Source: Clostridia bacterium (lineage in GTDB: Bacteria > Bacillota > Clostridia > Oscillospirales > Acutalibacteraceae). From it: a stretch of DNA of 64,000 bases. The position numbers and the translations under genes are program-made. Positions 18,219-26,909 of this stretch are shown one piece after another; positions within the stretch are counted from its first letter, which is position 1, and every line of letters begins with the position of its first letter. The notes beneath the pieces were generated by a model that did not search any database, had not been told where the DNA came from, and was given only the letters and a program-made list of their open reading frames with translations. The stretch spans positions 20,099 through 84,098 of the forward strand of contig JAQXZA010000012.1 of the NCBI GenBank assembly GCA_029226955.1, given 5' to 3'.

Positions 18219-19163
18219 ATGAAAGTTTTAGTAAAAACAAAAGACCTGAGCCGTTCCGACTGGCTCAGGTATCGTGCTATGGGCATAGGAGGTTCTGATG
18301 TTTCCGTTGTTGCGGGCATTAATCCTTACCGCTCGGTATATCAGCTGTGGCTTGAAAAAACAGGACAGATTGAACCTGAACAGAGCGACAGCGAATATGC
18401 ACATTTCGGTACACTGCTGGAACCTGTCATTCGCAAGGAATTTACTGAACGGACAGGATTAAAGGTAAGACAGAAACATATGATTCTGCAAAGTGAAGAA
18501 TATCCCTTTATGCTTGCAAATCTTGACGGCATAATCAATGTTGATGGGGAGAGGTGCATTTTTGAAGCAAAAACAGCTTCGGCTTATAAAACCGATGACT
18601 GGCAAAATGGAATACCGCCTGAATATATGCTGCAAATACAGCATTATATGGCGGTAACCGGTGCAAAGAAAACTTACATAGCTGCTTTGATTGGCGGCAA
18701 TCATTTCATCTGTAAAATGATTGAGCGTGATGATTCAATTATTCAAAAGATTATTGCTATGGAAAAGTGTTTCTGGGAAGTCCATGTTCTGGGCGGTGTT
18801 GAACCTGTCCCTGACGGTTCATCAGCTACAACAAAATATTTAAACGGCAAATACAGCAATGTAAACGGTAATACGGTAAAGCTGCCGGAAGATATTATTC
18901 CTGAATGTGAAGAGTATAACAGACTTTCAAGTCAGATTGATGAATTGAATACTGAAAGAGATGCCGTTTGCAACCGTATAAAAAATGTACTGAAAGACAA
19001 TGAATTCGGTTTGGCAGGGAAGTATAAAATCTCATGGAAAAATGTCAATTCATCCGGCTTTGATAAAACCAGATTCAAGGCAGATAATCCCGAACTGTAC
19101 AATCAGTACATAACACATTCACAATACAGGCGTTTCAGTGTAAGTCAGGCGGTGACGGCATAA
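18219..19163 (+). CDS. YqaJ-type viral recombinase/exonuclease
   Basis: A lambda-exonuclease-like PD-(D/E)XK nuclease that would resect DNA ends for annealing-type recombination. I start at the ATG at 18219, 6 bases after GGAGGTG; the track start at 18114 lies before the terminator hairpin. The 314 residues contain GIGGSDVSVVAGINPYRS (YqaJ signature) and FGTLLEPVIRKEF. The catalytic part is LANLDGIINVDGERCIFEAKTA (Asp, then ExK) with the PPEYMLQIQHYMAV helix. The stop overlaps the next ATG (TAATG), coupling it to the annealing-protein gene. It belongs to the mobile element's recombination module. Confidence 0.9.
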   Translation: MKVLVKTKDLSRSDWLRYRAMGIGGSDVSVVAGINPYRSVYQLWLEKTGQIEPEQSDSEYAHFGTLLEPVIRKEFTERTGLKVRQKHMILQSEEYPFMLANLDGIINVDGERCIFEAKTASAYKTDDWQNGIPPEYMLQIQHYMAVTGAKKTYIAALIGGNHFICKMIERDDSIIQKIIAMEKCFWEVHVLGGVEPVPDGSSATTKYLNGKYSNVNGNTVKLPEDIIPECEEYNRLSSQIDELNTERDAVCNRIKNVLKDNEFGLAGKYKISWKNVNSSGFDKTRFKADNPELYNQYITHSQYRRFSVSQAVTA

Positions 19164-19864
19164 TGGAAGATGTTAAAATCAGGTTGTTAAGAGCCGATGA
19201 AATTGAGTGTCGTATAGGCACTATAAGCGAAAAGGGATTATCCCTTTTGTTGTATAAGGACGCAAGAGCCGATATGAAAATTCTTGATGAAACCTTCGGC
19301 TGCTTTGGCTGGAAACGTACTCATCAGAGCATTGACGGAAATCTTTATTGTACAGTTGAGATCTGGGACAGTGATAAAAAATCGTGGATAGCAAAGCAGG
19401 ATGTCGGTACGGTCAGCTATACAGAAAAAGAAAAGGGTCAGGCTTCTGACAGTTTCAAACGAGCCTGTGTTTCTGTGGGTATCGGGCGTGAATTATATTC
19501 AGCACCGTTTGTTTGGATATCTGCTCAGAAATGTAATATTCAGCGAAAAAATGATAAGCTGATTTCCTATGACAAATTTTCTGTAAGTGAAATATCCTAC
19601 AATGAAAATCGTGAAATAATCGGTTTGTCGATTATAAACGACGATACGGGAGAAATTGTATATTCTATGATTCAAAAAGGTTCTCAAAAAGCCAATCCTG
19701 TAAATTCACAGTTTTATGAATTTAACAACGAACTGAAAAGAACAGGCGTACTACTTGATGCGGTGCTTGCAAGATACGGTGTCGGCAGTATAGAAGAAAT
19801 GACACCGGAATTACTTAACAAGGCGATTAACAGCCTTAAAAAAACAAAGAACAAATCAGCATAA
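19163..19864 (+). CDS. Rad52/22-like single-strand annealing protein
   Basis: A 233-residue protein with the Rad52/Rad22 core seen in phages and integrative elements. GCFGWKRTHQSIDGNLYCTVEIW, DVGTVSYTEKEKGQASDSFKRACVSVGIGRELY and VWISA match the beta-beta-beta-alpha core with the conserved 'KG.ASD..KRA....GIGR.LY' helix. It should coat single strands exposed by the upstream YqaJ exonuclease and anneal them, forming a SynExo-type pair. The translation is coupled by TAATG overlap. A strong terminator follows. Confidence 0.85.
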   Translation: MEDVKIRLLRADEIECRIGTISEKGLSLLLYKDARADMKILDETFGCFGWKRTHQSIDGNLYCTVEIWDSDKKSWIAKQDVGTVSYTEKEKGQASDSFKRACVSVGIGRELYSAPFVWISAQKCNIQRKNDKLISYDKFSVSEISYNENREIIGLSIINDDTGEIVYSMIQKGSQKANPVNSQFYEFNNELKRTGVLLDAVLARYGVGSIEEMTPELLNKAINSLKKTKNKSA

Positions 19865-19871
19865 AAACAGA

Positions 19872-19918
19872 AAACGAACCGTTGGCGATGAAATGAATTT
19901 ATCGCTGACGGTTCGTTT
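19872..19918 (+). terminator. Terminator after recombination genes
   Basis: AAACGAACCGTTGGCGAT (19872) pairs with ATCGCTGACGGTTCGTTT (19901) with two imperfect positions, followed by TTTGTTT. A-runs on the other side could let it work in both directions. Confidence 0.85.
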
Positions 19919-19957
19919 TTGTTTATAAATAATTATTATATGAAGGAGAGCTTTACT

Positions 19958-21079
19958 ATGAACGAAATTACTATGTGCAGTTACTGCGGCTGTGAAATCG
20001 AGGACAATGTATATGAGGTTGAGGGAGAGTATTTCTGTGAAGATTGTTACGAAGATGAAACCTTTGAATGTGAATGCTGCGGTGGCAGATTTCTGAACAG
20101 TCACGACCATGGGGATGAAAACATAGGACTTTGCCCGGATTGTTACGATGAACATTATCATCGTTGTGTGCGTTGTAACTGCCTGATTCATTCCAGTAAT
20201 GCATATTGGTATGACGGTGATGCCTATTGCAGCGATTGCTATGAGGATGATGAAGATTGTGAAGATGATGACGGTTATATAAATGATTATTATTACAAGC
20301 CTTCACCTGAGTTTTATAAATGTCCTGATGAAAAGCGGGTTCGTTATTATGGCGTTGAGTTGGAAATAGACAGGGGAGGCAGAGATGAGTACAATGCGGA
20401 AGAAATTTATAACACCGCCAACAAAGGCAGTGACATACTCTATATCAAATCTGATGGTTCACTTGATGACGGTATGGAGCTTGTAAGTCATCCCTGTTCG
20501 CTGAAATACCACAGATATAACTTTCCGTGGTTTGATATTATGCAGAAAGCAAAGGATCTTTATTACCGTTCACATAATACAAGCACATGCGGATTGCATA
20601 TACATATCGGCAGGGCAGAACTGGGTGCAACCATAGAACAGCAGGAAGAAGTTATTGGCAGAATTATGTTCTTCTTTGAAAGCCACTGGAATGAAATGTT
20701 CAAATTTTCAAGAAGAAGCGAATATTCACTTGACAGATGGGCATCAAGATACGGCTATAAAGACAGACCGAAAGAAATTCTTGAAGATGCCAAGAAGAAC
20801 AGCAAGGGCAGATATGTCTGTGTGAATATCACTAATGAAAATACAGTTGAAATAAGAATGTTCAGGGGAACTTTGAAATGGAATACATTTATGGCAACGA
20901 TTGAAATGGTTGATTCCATCTGTGAAAATGCAGTCAATCTTACTGACAGCGATATACATAAGCAGTCATGGAATGACTTTGTTATGCTGATAAACCCTGA
21001 ATACAAAGAGCTTATAAAGTATCTGAAAGAAAAACGACTTTATGTTAATGAACCGGTAGAAAACGAGGAGGAAATTTAA
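19958..21079 (+). CDS. Amidoligase with N-terminal zinc-ribbon (LIM-like) repeats
   Basis: 373 residues from the ATG at 19958, which follows AAGGAGAG; the track start at 19919 lies inside the terminator tail. The first 95 residues hold three CxxC/CxxC zinc-binding units (CSYCGCEI, CEDCYED, CECCGGRF, CPDCYDEHYHRCVRC, CSDCYED). The rest is an Amidoligase_2 domain: YYGVELEIDRGG, KSDGSLDDGMELVSHP, CGLHIHIGR and VEIRMFRGTL. This COOH-NH2 ligase fold is predicted to form amide or isopeptide bonds using ATP. The zinc units probably bind the target. A class II glutamine amidotransferase follows 1 base later, as in published predictions of mobile-element amidoligase operons. Confidence 0.85.
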   Translation: MNEITMCSYCGCEIEDNVYEVEGEYFCEDCYEDETFECECCGGRFLNSHDHGDENIGLCPDCYDEHYHRCVRCNCLIHSSNAYWYDGDAYCSDCYEDDEDCEDDDGYINDYYYKPSPEFYKCPDEKRVRYYGVELEIDRGGRDEYNAEEIYNTANKGSDILYIKSDGSLDDGMELVSHPCSLKYHRYNFPWFDIMQKAKDLYYRSHNTSTCGLHIHIGRAELGATIEQQEEVIGRIMFFFESHWNEMFKFSRRSEYSLDRWASRYGYKDRPKEILEDAKKNSKGRYVCVNITNENTVEIRMFRGTLKWNTFMATIEMVDSICENAVNLTDSDIHKQSWNDFVMLINPEYKELIKYLKEKRLYVNEPVENEEEI

Positions 21080-21080
21080 A

Positions 21081-22031
21081 ATGTGTGCAATATTCGGACT
21101 TGTAAATTATAAGCATGTTATAAGCGGAAAACATCTTAAAGAGCTTGTGGAAGCTCTTTCAACAGAATCAGAGGTAAGAGGAACAGATGCTTCGGGCATT
21201 GCGTATGTGAAGAACGGGGAAATGGTAATCTATAAAAAGCCAAAGCCTGCACATAAGATGAAATTCTATTTTCCTGCTGATACAACCATACTGACAGGTC
21301 ATACCCGTATGACAACTCAGGGAAATGCAAAGTTTAACTTCAACAATCACCCGTTTGCAGGCAAAACTGCTGACGGGTGTTTTGCACTTTGTCACAACGG
21401 TGTAATCTATAATTATGATTTTCTGGAAAAGACTGAGGATTTTCCGGATACTCATATTGAAACGGACAGTTATGTTGCAGTGCAGCTTATTGAAAAGTAT
21501 GGCAGACTGGATTTCGGCACCATTGCAAAAATGTCGGAAACGGTTCAGGGGTCGTTTGTATTCACCATTCTTAACGATGACAACACGCTGTACATATCCA
21601 AAGGAGATAATCCCTTGTGTCTTATCCATTATAAACAGCTTGGATTGTATGTATATACATCAACAATTGATATTATGCAGGCAGTGCTTAAAGGCAGTTT
21701 TCTGGAAAGATTTCCTTTTGAAGTTATCAATGTAAATGAAGGCGAAATTATCAGCATAAGTAAAAACGGTAAACTTGAAAGAAGCTGTTTTACTTTTGAG
21801 GATTATGGTTTTAATTTATATTACGACAGATATTATGACTATTATAAGGATAAACTTGATGACAGTTATCTTTACAGTATTTGCAATATGTTTGGTATAT
21901 CACAGGAAGATATGATTCTTCTGTATGAAATGGGGTACTGCGATGAAGAAATAGAAATGATGCTTGATGACAAGGAACTTTTGCAGAGCTGCATTGAAGA
22001 GGCAAAAATGTGCATAGGTGAGTATATCTGA
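21081..22031 (+). CDS. Class II glutamine amidotransferase (GlmS N-domain-like)
   Basis: 316 residues beginning MCAIFGLVNYK, so Met removal exposes the Cys nucleophile. Other glutaminase landmarks are RGTDASGIAYV, TGHTRMTTQGNAKFNFNNHPF, CHNGVIYNYDFL, ETDSYVAVQLIEKYG and GSFVFTILNDD. No second synthase domain follows. The C-terminal 90 residues are Asp/Tyr-rich and helical, so the enzyme probably supplies ammonia to, or removes it with, the adjacent amidoligase. GAGGAGG precedes the ATG. A terminator at 22121 ends this two-gene unit. Confidence 0.88.
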   Translation: MCAIFGLVNYKHVISGKHLKELVEALSTESEVRGTDASGIAYVKNGEMVIYKKPKPAHKMKFYFPADTTILTGHTRMTTQGNAKFNFNNHPFAGKTADGCFALCHNGVIYNYDFLEKTEDFPDTHIETDSYVAVQLIEKYGRLDFGTIAKMSETVQGSFVFTILNDDNTLYISKGDNPLCLIHYKQLGLYVYTSTIDIMQAVLKGSFLERFPFEVINVNEGEIISISKNGKLERSCFTFEDYGFNLYYDRYYDYYKDKLDDSYLYSICNMFGISQEDMILLYEMGYCDEEIEMMLDDKELLQSCIEEAKMCIGEYI

Positions 22032-22120
22032 GTTGATATTATAATATTATCGAAAATTGGTTTGACTTGGATAATTTCCGGTGATAAAATAAATTCAGAG
22101 GGTATTTTTGAAGTATTAAG

Positions 22121-22158
22121 TGTCGGGAATGTGCATGAAACATTTCACATTTCCGACA
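22121..22158 (+). terminator. Terminator hairpin
   Basis: TGTCGGGAATGTG/CACATTTCCGACA (one G-U pair), then TTTAAAAAAT. It overlaps the start proposed by the ORF track for the next gene (22120), which argues for a downstream start for that gene. Confidence 0.75.
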
Positions 22159-22209
22159 TTTAAAAAATATCCCCAAAAAATTTATATTATTGAAAGGATG
22201 TCAAGAACA

Positions 22210-23697
22210 ATGAGCAAAAAATCAATGGATCAAAAACAGAAAGAATATTTCCAGTCAATCCGTAAAAAAATTCTTAAAAGGTTAGGAAACGATAAACAAG
22301 TGTCACCATATGAATTTGATGATGATATTACAGATAAGCAAGATAGATTCAATGAATCTACGAGTATCGCACATATGGTCACAAGATTCATGAATTCACT
22401 TGTAGATCCGGAATCACCATTTCAATGGTTTGATTTTACGGAAAAGAATAAAGATGTTTTTGTTGAATTAGGGGTTATTCTTATCCAACGATCATCAGAT
22501 AATCACCAAATATACAGCCAAATGAAAAAATTGAATACAATGACTGATTTTAAAATTTTTATCAAAGATTTTAACAATGTTAGCCTTGATGAAATTTGTA
22601 AGAAAAACCCTCAATTAGAAATCCTAACACATGATAATTTTAGGCGTTGCATGAATTCTGTTACTGAACGTGTCAAGATTTATAATATCGCAAATTACAA
22701 AGACACGGTTCAGATAATTAAGGATGCAAATACTGAAGTTTTTATAGAAATCGATAAAGCAAAAAAAGCATTACATAATGCAGGTTACAACAGCTCCGTT
22801 CCTGAATATATTGAGTATTATATGGATTTGATTGACCATATTGTTAAAGTGTCAATTTATTTGATAAATTACCGGGGTATAGTATGCAACAGCTATATTA
22901 GCCAATTAAGCTTTGATGAGTTTTTTGATAAAATGATAGACGGAGCTAAGGCTATAAAAGAAAAATTAAGAGAAGTACTATTGAAAAATAAAAAATTCGT
23001 GAACAGCGATATCAAGGAAAAAATCACCAGGTTTGCTTATTACCTTGAACGCAAGGCTGCATACAAAGAATCCGCAGAAACAATGAATTTGCTTTGTGAT
23101 GAAATAGACAGTGATCCTGAAAAATTTGATTTGGATCGCAACTATTTGAAATACAGATACTCATTCAATCGTATAAGAAGTTCTGGTAAAAATAGCAAAG
23201 TAAAGAAAGCAAAAGTTTTGGTAACAGAATCCGAAAGAGTGACTAATTATAACCAAAAAATAAAAAGCATTAAGGCTTTAATGATTTTTGCCCGGGATAA
23301 TTTTCACAATGAAATTATTGATTATAATTGCAGAAATGTAAAGGCTCTTTTCCGGGAAATATATGTCATAAAGACACAATCTCCTGTGTTAAAACGAACT
23401 GCAAATACAATAGTCAGGGATTTTGAGTCCAAAAAATTATTCAAAAAACCGGGAGAATCATATACGAATGAAGAACGAAAAATACTGGAGCAAAAAACCC
23501 GCTTTTTGGATTTAAAATGTACAAGAGGATTACTTTCCGCTCTTGGAATGTCGTCTTATTACAGTAAATATTGTGAGTTAAGACAAATTATGTGGGATAC
23601 TTTGTTATTATCTTACAGTGCAATAGACGAGGATTATATTTATAGTGTTATCAGGGATATCGGGAATCTGTTTACTGACCTGCTTCTGATTGAATAA
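22210..23697 (+). CDS. Hypothetical helical protein (about 495 aa)
   Basis: I do not recognise this family. I prefer the start at 22210 (MSKKSMDQKQKEYF) or 22198, both just after a GAAAGGA site; the track start lies in the terminator. The protein is mainly alpha-helical and Lys/Asp-rich, with segments such as IEYYMDLIDHIVKVSIYLINYRG and YYLERKAAYKESAETMNLLCDEID, and no membrane segment. No catalytic motif stands out. It has its own transcript, between two terminators, within the mobilizable element, which makes it a cargo gene; a defence or anti-defence role is possible but not shown. Confidence 0.6.
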   Translation: MSKKSMDQKQKEYFQSIRKKILKRLGNDKQVSPYEFDDDITDKQDRFNESTSIAHMVTRFMNSLVDPESPFQWFDFTEKNKDVFVELGVILIQRSSDNHQIYSQMKKLNTMTDFKIFIKDFNNVSLDEICKKNPQLEILTHDNFRRCMNSVTERVKIYNIANYKDTVQIIKDANTEVFIEIDKAKKALHNAGYNSSVPEYIEYYMDLIDHIVKVSIYLINYRGIVCNSYISQLSFDEFFDKMIDGAKAIKEKLREVLLKNKKFVNSDIKEKITRFAYYLERKAAYKESAETMNLLCDEIDSDPEKFDLDRNYLKYRYSFNRIRSSGKNSKVKKAKVLVTESERVTNYNQKIKSIKALMIFARDNFHNEIIDYNCRNVKALFREIYVIKTQSPVLKRTANTIVRDFESKKLFKKPGESYTNEERKILEQKTRFLDLKCTRGLLSALGMSSYYSKYCELRQIMWDTLLLSYSAIDEDYIYSVIRDIGNLFTDLLLIE

Positions 23698-23891
23698 CGC
23701 AGATTCAGCGAAGAACACTTGATTGTATCAAGAATGATAAACGCTTATATTTCAAGCCGTCATAGGTTAAGATGACAACTTTTTATATGATGCTTTGCTG
23801 TCTTTATTTTGTAGCAAGAGGCATAATGTACATTTTATACAAAAAACATCATCGTTATTATAAAAAATTCGTCAAATAAAATTTTATATAA

Positions 23892-23938
23892 AAAATCGGC
23901 GTATCAGGCTATAAAATGTAGTTTGGTACGCCGATTTT
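23892..23938 (+). terminator. Terminator hairpin
   Basis: AAAATCGGCGTA/TACGCCGATTTT with a 23-base loop and a trailing TGTTATG. The 480-base gap 23698-24177 otherwise shows no gene. Its right part must contain the promoter for the replication/mobilization genes. Confidence 0.7.
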
Positions 23939-24177
23939 GTTATGTTGTTTGTAAAAATTGATGTTAAATTTATCTTTTCATAAGAAGTTGTTGGTATTCT
24001 ATATACAAATACCTTAAAAATATTTTGACAAAAAAATGAAAAACTCATTCATTATACAGACGAGCTTCCTTAGTGTATAATCATTTTCAAGATAAAACCT
24101 TGCGGACACAGTTTCGTAAGGTGTATCGAAACCGGTTTTGATAATTATCTTAAAAAATTAACCAGGAGGTTACTTCT

Positions 24178-25560
24178 ATGATAAAAGGTATAATTAAAGT
24201 TCAGGCACCTGAGAAAGCAAACTATCAGGATGTGTATGAACTTATCAAGGAAAAAAACGTCGTATGCTGTGTGAATAACACAATTTATATTCAGAACGAC
24301 AATGAGCTGTGGATCAAGGTATCTGATAATAAAGCAGTTTTAATGATCCGAAGCATGTTCGCCGACAGTAACTGGCAACCATTTCTGGGTACAGACAAAG
24401 TATTGACTCTGATCCGGAATTTAAAGACCGATCCCTCTCTGCAAAAGCCGGAAAGTGATTTTATACATCCTGACCTGATAAGATTTAAAAATGGTATATG
24501 GAATATCTCCTGTGATAGTTTTCAATATTTAAATTCCAAACCATTATTCAGAAGGTCGGTTGATGTTTGCGTTCCGATTGAAGTCGAAGAAGAATCTCCG
24601 GAATTTGTTAATTTCTGTGAACATGTTTTTGATCAGAAAAATTACACACAGAAGAAACAGGTACTTTATGAGATTATAGGTTATGCCATATCTGATATTG
24701 AAAATGTAAAAAAGGCGATATTCCTCATAGGTCCAAGCAATACTGGGAAATCTGTTATTTTAAGATTTATCCAAAGGCTGGTTGGCGAAGAGAATGTCAG
24801 CAATATTTCTCTTGACAATTTTGCCCACAGATTCAGCGTTGCTGAAATGGCAGGCAAATGTCTGAATATAAGCGGTGAAGTGCCAAGCGGAGTGCTGACC
24901 GGAAAAGCATTGGACATTTTTAAAAATCTGACAGGAGGTGACAAAATTGAAATAGAGAAAAAGGGCTGTCAGCCTTCCTCAGCAAAAATCGCTACCAAGT
25001 TGCTGTTTGCCGGTAATACTTTACCGGTGTTCAGTAATGTGGACGGTACAGACTCACTTGTAGAACGCTTGCATATCATTTTATTTGATAAGCAGGTTGA
25101 AGAAAGTGAGAGGGATAAAGATCTTGAAAATAAGCTGTGGGAACAAAGGGATCTGATTGTAAGATACGCATTAACTGCTGTAAATCGATTTGTTTCAAAC
25201 AACAAAGAATTTATAGTTCTTGATGATGAAAAGCAATTATTACAATCAATGGCGAAAACTGCCAATCCTGTTTCATACTTCCTGGAAAGCTGTATGGAAT
25301 ACGGAGAAGAATATTTTATACATATATCTGATGCTTATGAAGCTTTTCGTAAATTTGCAGCTGAAGAAGCTTTGCCTGATGTTCCAAGAACAATATTTCG
25401 TAATATGGTTGCAATGCATGCAAATATATGTATATGTAAAACAAAAAAGCGGTTAGGAAAAAATTCACCTAAAAGCTGTTTTCAAGGAATAAAATTAAAA
25501 AATTATTTGTATGACAAAAAGCAAGATACCGAAATGTATGACACAGAGGAGGAAATTTAA
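24178..25560 (+). CDS. D5/P4-type superfamily 3 helicase
   Basis: A 460-residue replication helicase of phage/plasmid type. An N-terminal D5_N-like region (FIHPDLIRFKNGIWNI) precedes the SF3 helicase core. Its Walker A is FLIGPSNTGKSVIL, its Walker B region is KCLNISGEVPSG, and the C motif is KLLFAGNTLPVF; an arginine finger-like SLVERLHIILFD follows. The C-terminal winged helix is HISDAYEAFRKFAAEE. No primase domain is fused, so a separate or host primase is needed. An AGGAGGT site precedes the ATG and the RHH gene follows 1 base after the stop. Confidence 0.88.
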   Translation: MIKGIIKVQAPEKANYQDVYELIKEKNVVCCVNNTIYIQNDNELWIKVSDNKAVLMIRSMFADSNWQPFLGTDKVLTLIRNLKTDPSLQKPESDFIHPDLIRFKNGIWNISCDSFQYLNSKPLFRRSVDVCVPIEVEEESPEFVNFCEHVFDQKNYTQKKQVLYEIIGYAISDIENVKKAIFLIGPSNTGKSVILRFIQRLVGEENVSNISLDNFAHRFSVAEMAGKCLNISGEVPSGVLTGKALDIFKNLTGGDKIEIEKKGCQPSSAKIATKLLFAGNTLPVFSNVDGTDSLVERLHIILFDKQVEESERDKDLENKLWEQRDLIVRYALTAVNRFVSNNKEFIVLDDEKQLLQSMAKTANPVSYFLESCMEYGEEYFIHISDAYEAFRKFAAEEALPDVPRTIFRNMVAMHANICICKTKKRLGKNSPKSCFQGIKLKNYLYDKKQDTEMYDTEEEI

Positions 25561-25561
25561 T

Positions 25562-25885
25562 ATGTCTAATAAAGAAAAGATAAGCGTTTGGTTAGACCCG
25601 GAAATCAATGAGATGCTTGAACGGATCAAGCAGAAAACAGGACAGAATAAAAGTCGTTTGATAAACAGAATATTAAAACAAAATTCTGCTGATATAATAA
25701 TTATAGAGTCAACAAAAATCGCGGCATCGCTTTTTGATATCCGGCGTTTACTGAAGCAAATGCCGGATGATGATTCCGTCAAAGTGAAAGTTGAAGCTGC
25801 TTGCGACTTGCTGACACAGGAACTATATAATTTGTTTGATAAAGGGGGCGATTCAAATGGCAATTTTGAAAGCGATAAATGTTAA
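25562..25885 (+). CDS. Ribbon-helix-helix protein, probable relaxosome accessory
   Basis: 107 residues from the ATG at 25562, after GAGGAAAT; the track start at 25511 lies inside the helicase gene. The N-terminus ISVWLDPEINEMLERIKQKTGQNKSRLINRIL is a ribbon-helix-helix DNA-binding unit. A helical tail follows. Its 3' end overlaps the relaxase start at 25857, a usual arrangement for MobC-like proteins that help the relaxase at oriT. Confidence 0.75.
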   Translation: MSNKEKISVWLDPEINEMLERIKQKTGQNKSRLINRILKQNSADIIIIESTKIAASLFDIRRLLKQMPDDDSVKVKVEAACDLLTQELYNLFDKGGDSNGNFESDKC

Positions 25886-26633
25886 GAATGCAGACAGAAA
25901 GAGATTTCTTGAAGCACTTGACTATGTTTCAAATCCTGCCAAAAATCCTGATACAGACTTGTCGGACAAAGCCAAAAAGTTTGAAATGGTAACTTTGGTT
26001 AACCGTAAACTTTATGGACAGGAAGACTGCAAAAGACAATTTAAGCAGTATATTATATCCATGGAAAATGAATGACCCGATAATCCCCATAACCGTGAAA
26101 GATTCAACAAAGCATTTTCCGGGGTTGTAAATGAATGTGAAATGTATTTCATGAATAAGGGATACATGGCGTCAGGATATATTCATTATAATACAAATCA
26201 TCCTCATTGTCATATACTGCTTGAAACCTGTAATGGAATAAACGGTAAGCAATATACAGAGTCACAATCCGATCTTGCAAACTTTAAAAAATTTGTAAGT
26301 TCAATACTCCTCAGTTATGGATTTGACGAAAAAATACTTATTGAGGTTAAATTCATTACCGAAGAAGAATTGTTTCAGGAGGAACAATCCGATATTATAT
26401 CCGATGATAAAATTGACTCCGTTGATAAGCATTGTAAATCTTCGGACGACGGCAAGGAAAATTTCACTTCGGAAATATTGCCATGGAACATTGGAACTAT
26501 GGAACACAGCCGAACACATATTCCGCAAAGAGTAATGTGCTTAACAGTAGCACCGGAACAAAAAAAGGAAATGTGTAAAATAGTACCGCAAAACAAAAAG
26601 AAAATTATGTGCAACATAATTTCACACAAATAA
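25857..26633 (+). pseudogene. Relaxase (MobA/VirD2 type), interrupted by TGA
   Basis: One frame encodes MAILKAINVKNADRKRFLEALDYVSNP, an N-terminus typical of relaxases of mobilizable Clostridia elements, up to SMENE. An in-frame TGA at 26073-26075 is followed directly by PDNPHNRERFNKAFSGV and the metal-binding motif HYNTNHPHCHILLETCNG. Reading through the TGA gives about 258 residues with the expected motif order. The N-terminal piece retains the region for the catalytic Tyr; the His triad lies after the stop. So it is inactive unless the stop is a sequence error. The element may therefore need mobilization in trans. Confidence 0.75.
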
Positions 26634-26652
26634 ATGTCAGGAGGATAATAAC

Positions 26653-26835
26653 ATGCAAAATAAACTTTATTATAGTGCTATGGATGTTTCGGAACTTTTA
26701 GGGATTTCACGATCAAAAGCCTATTCCATAGTAAAAGAAATGAATAAGGAACTTTCCGAAAAAGGCTATATTGTAATTGCCGGAAAAGTTCCCAAGAAAT
26801 TTCTTGAAGAAAAGTGCTACGGCATTATAGACTGA
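26653..26835 (+). CDS. Excisionase-like small DNA-binding protein
   Basis: 60 residues with a MerR/Xis-type helix-turn-helix: YYSAMDVSELLGISRSKAYSIVKEMNKEL, then a short wing (GKVPKKFLEEK). It follows AGGAGGAT and precedes the integrase by 74 bases, the normal place for a directionality factor. It probably biases the integrase toward excision by bending the attachment site. Confidence 0.75.
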   Translation: MQNKLYYSAMDVSELLGISRSKAYSIVKEMNKELSEKGYIVIAGKVPKKFLEEKCYGIID

Positions 26836-26909
26836 TGATTATATATTGATATGAATTTCCGGGAGGCAGCAATGTCTCCCGGAATGAATTTTAAGGAGCG
26901 TAGAGAGCA

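Noticed and set aside
26073-26075. UGA recoding (selenocysteine or stop reassignment) in the relaxase
   Set aside because: No SECIS-like hairpin was seen just downstream, and many other genes in the window use TGA as a normal stop.
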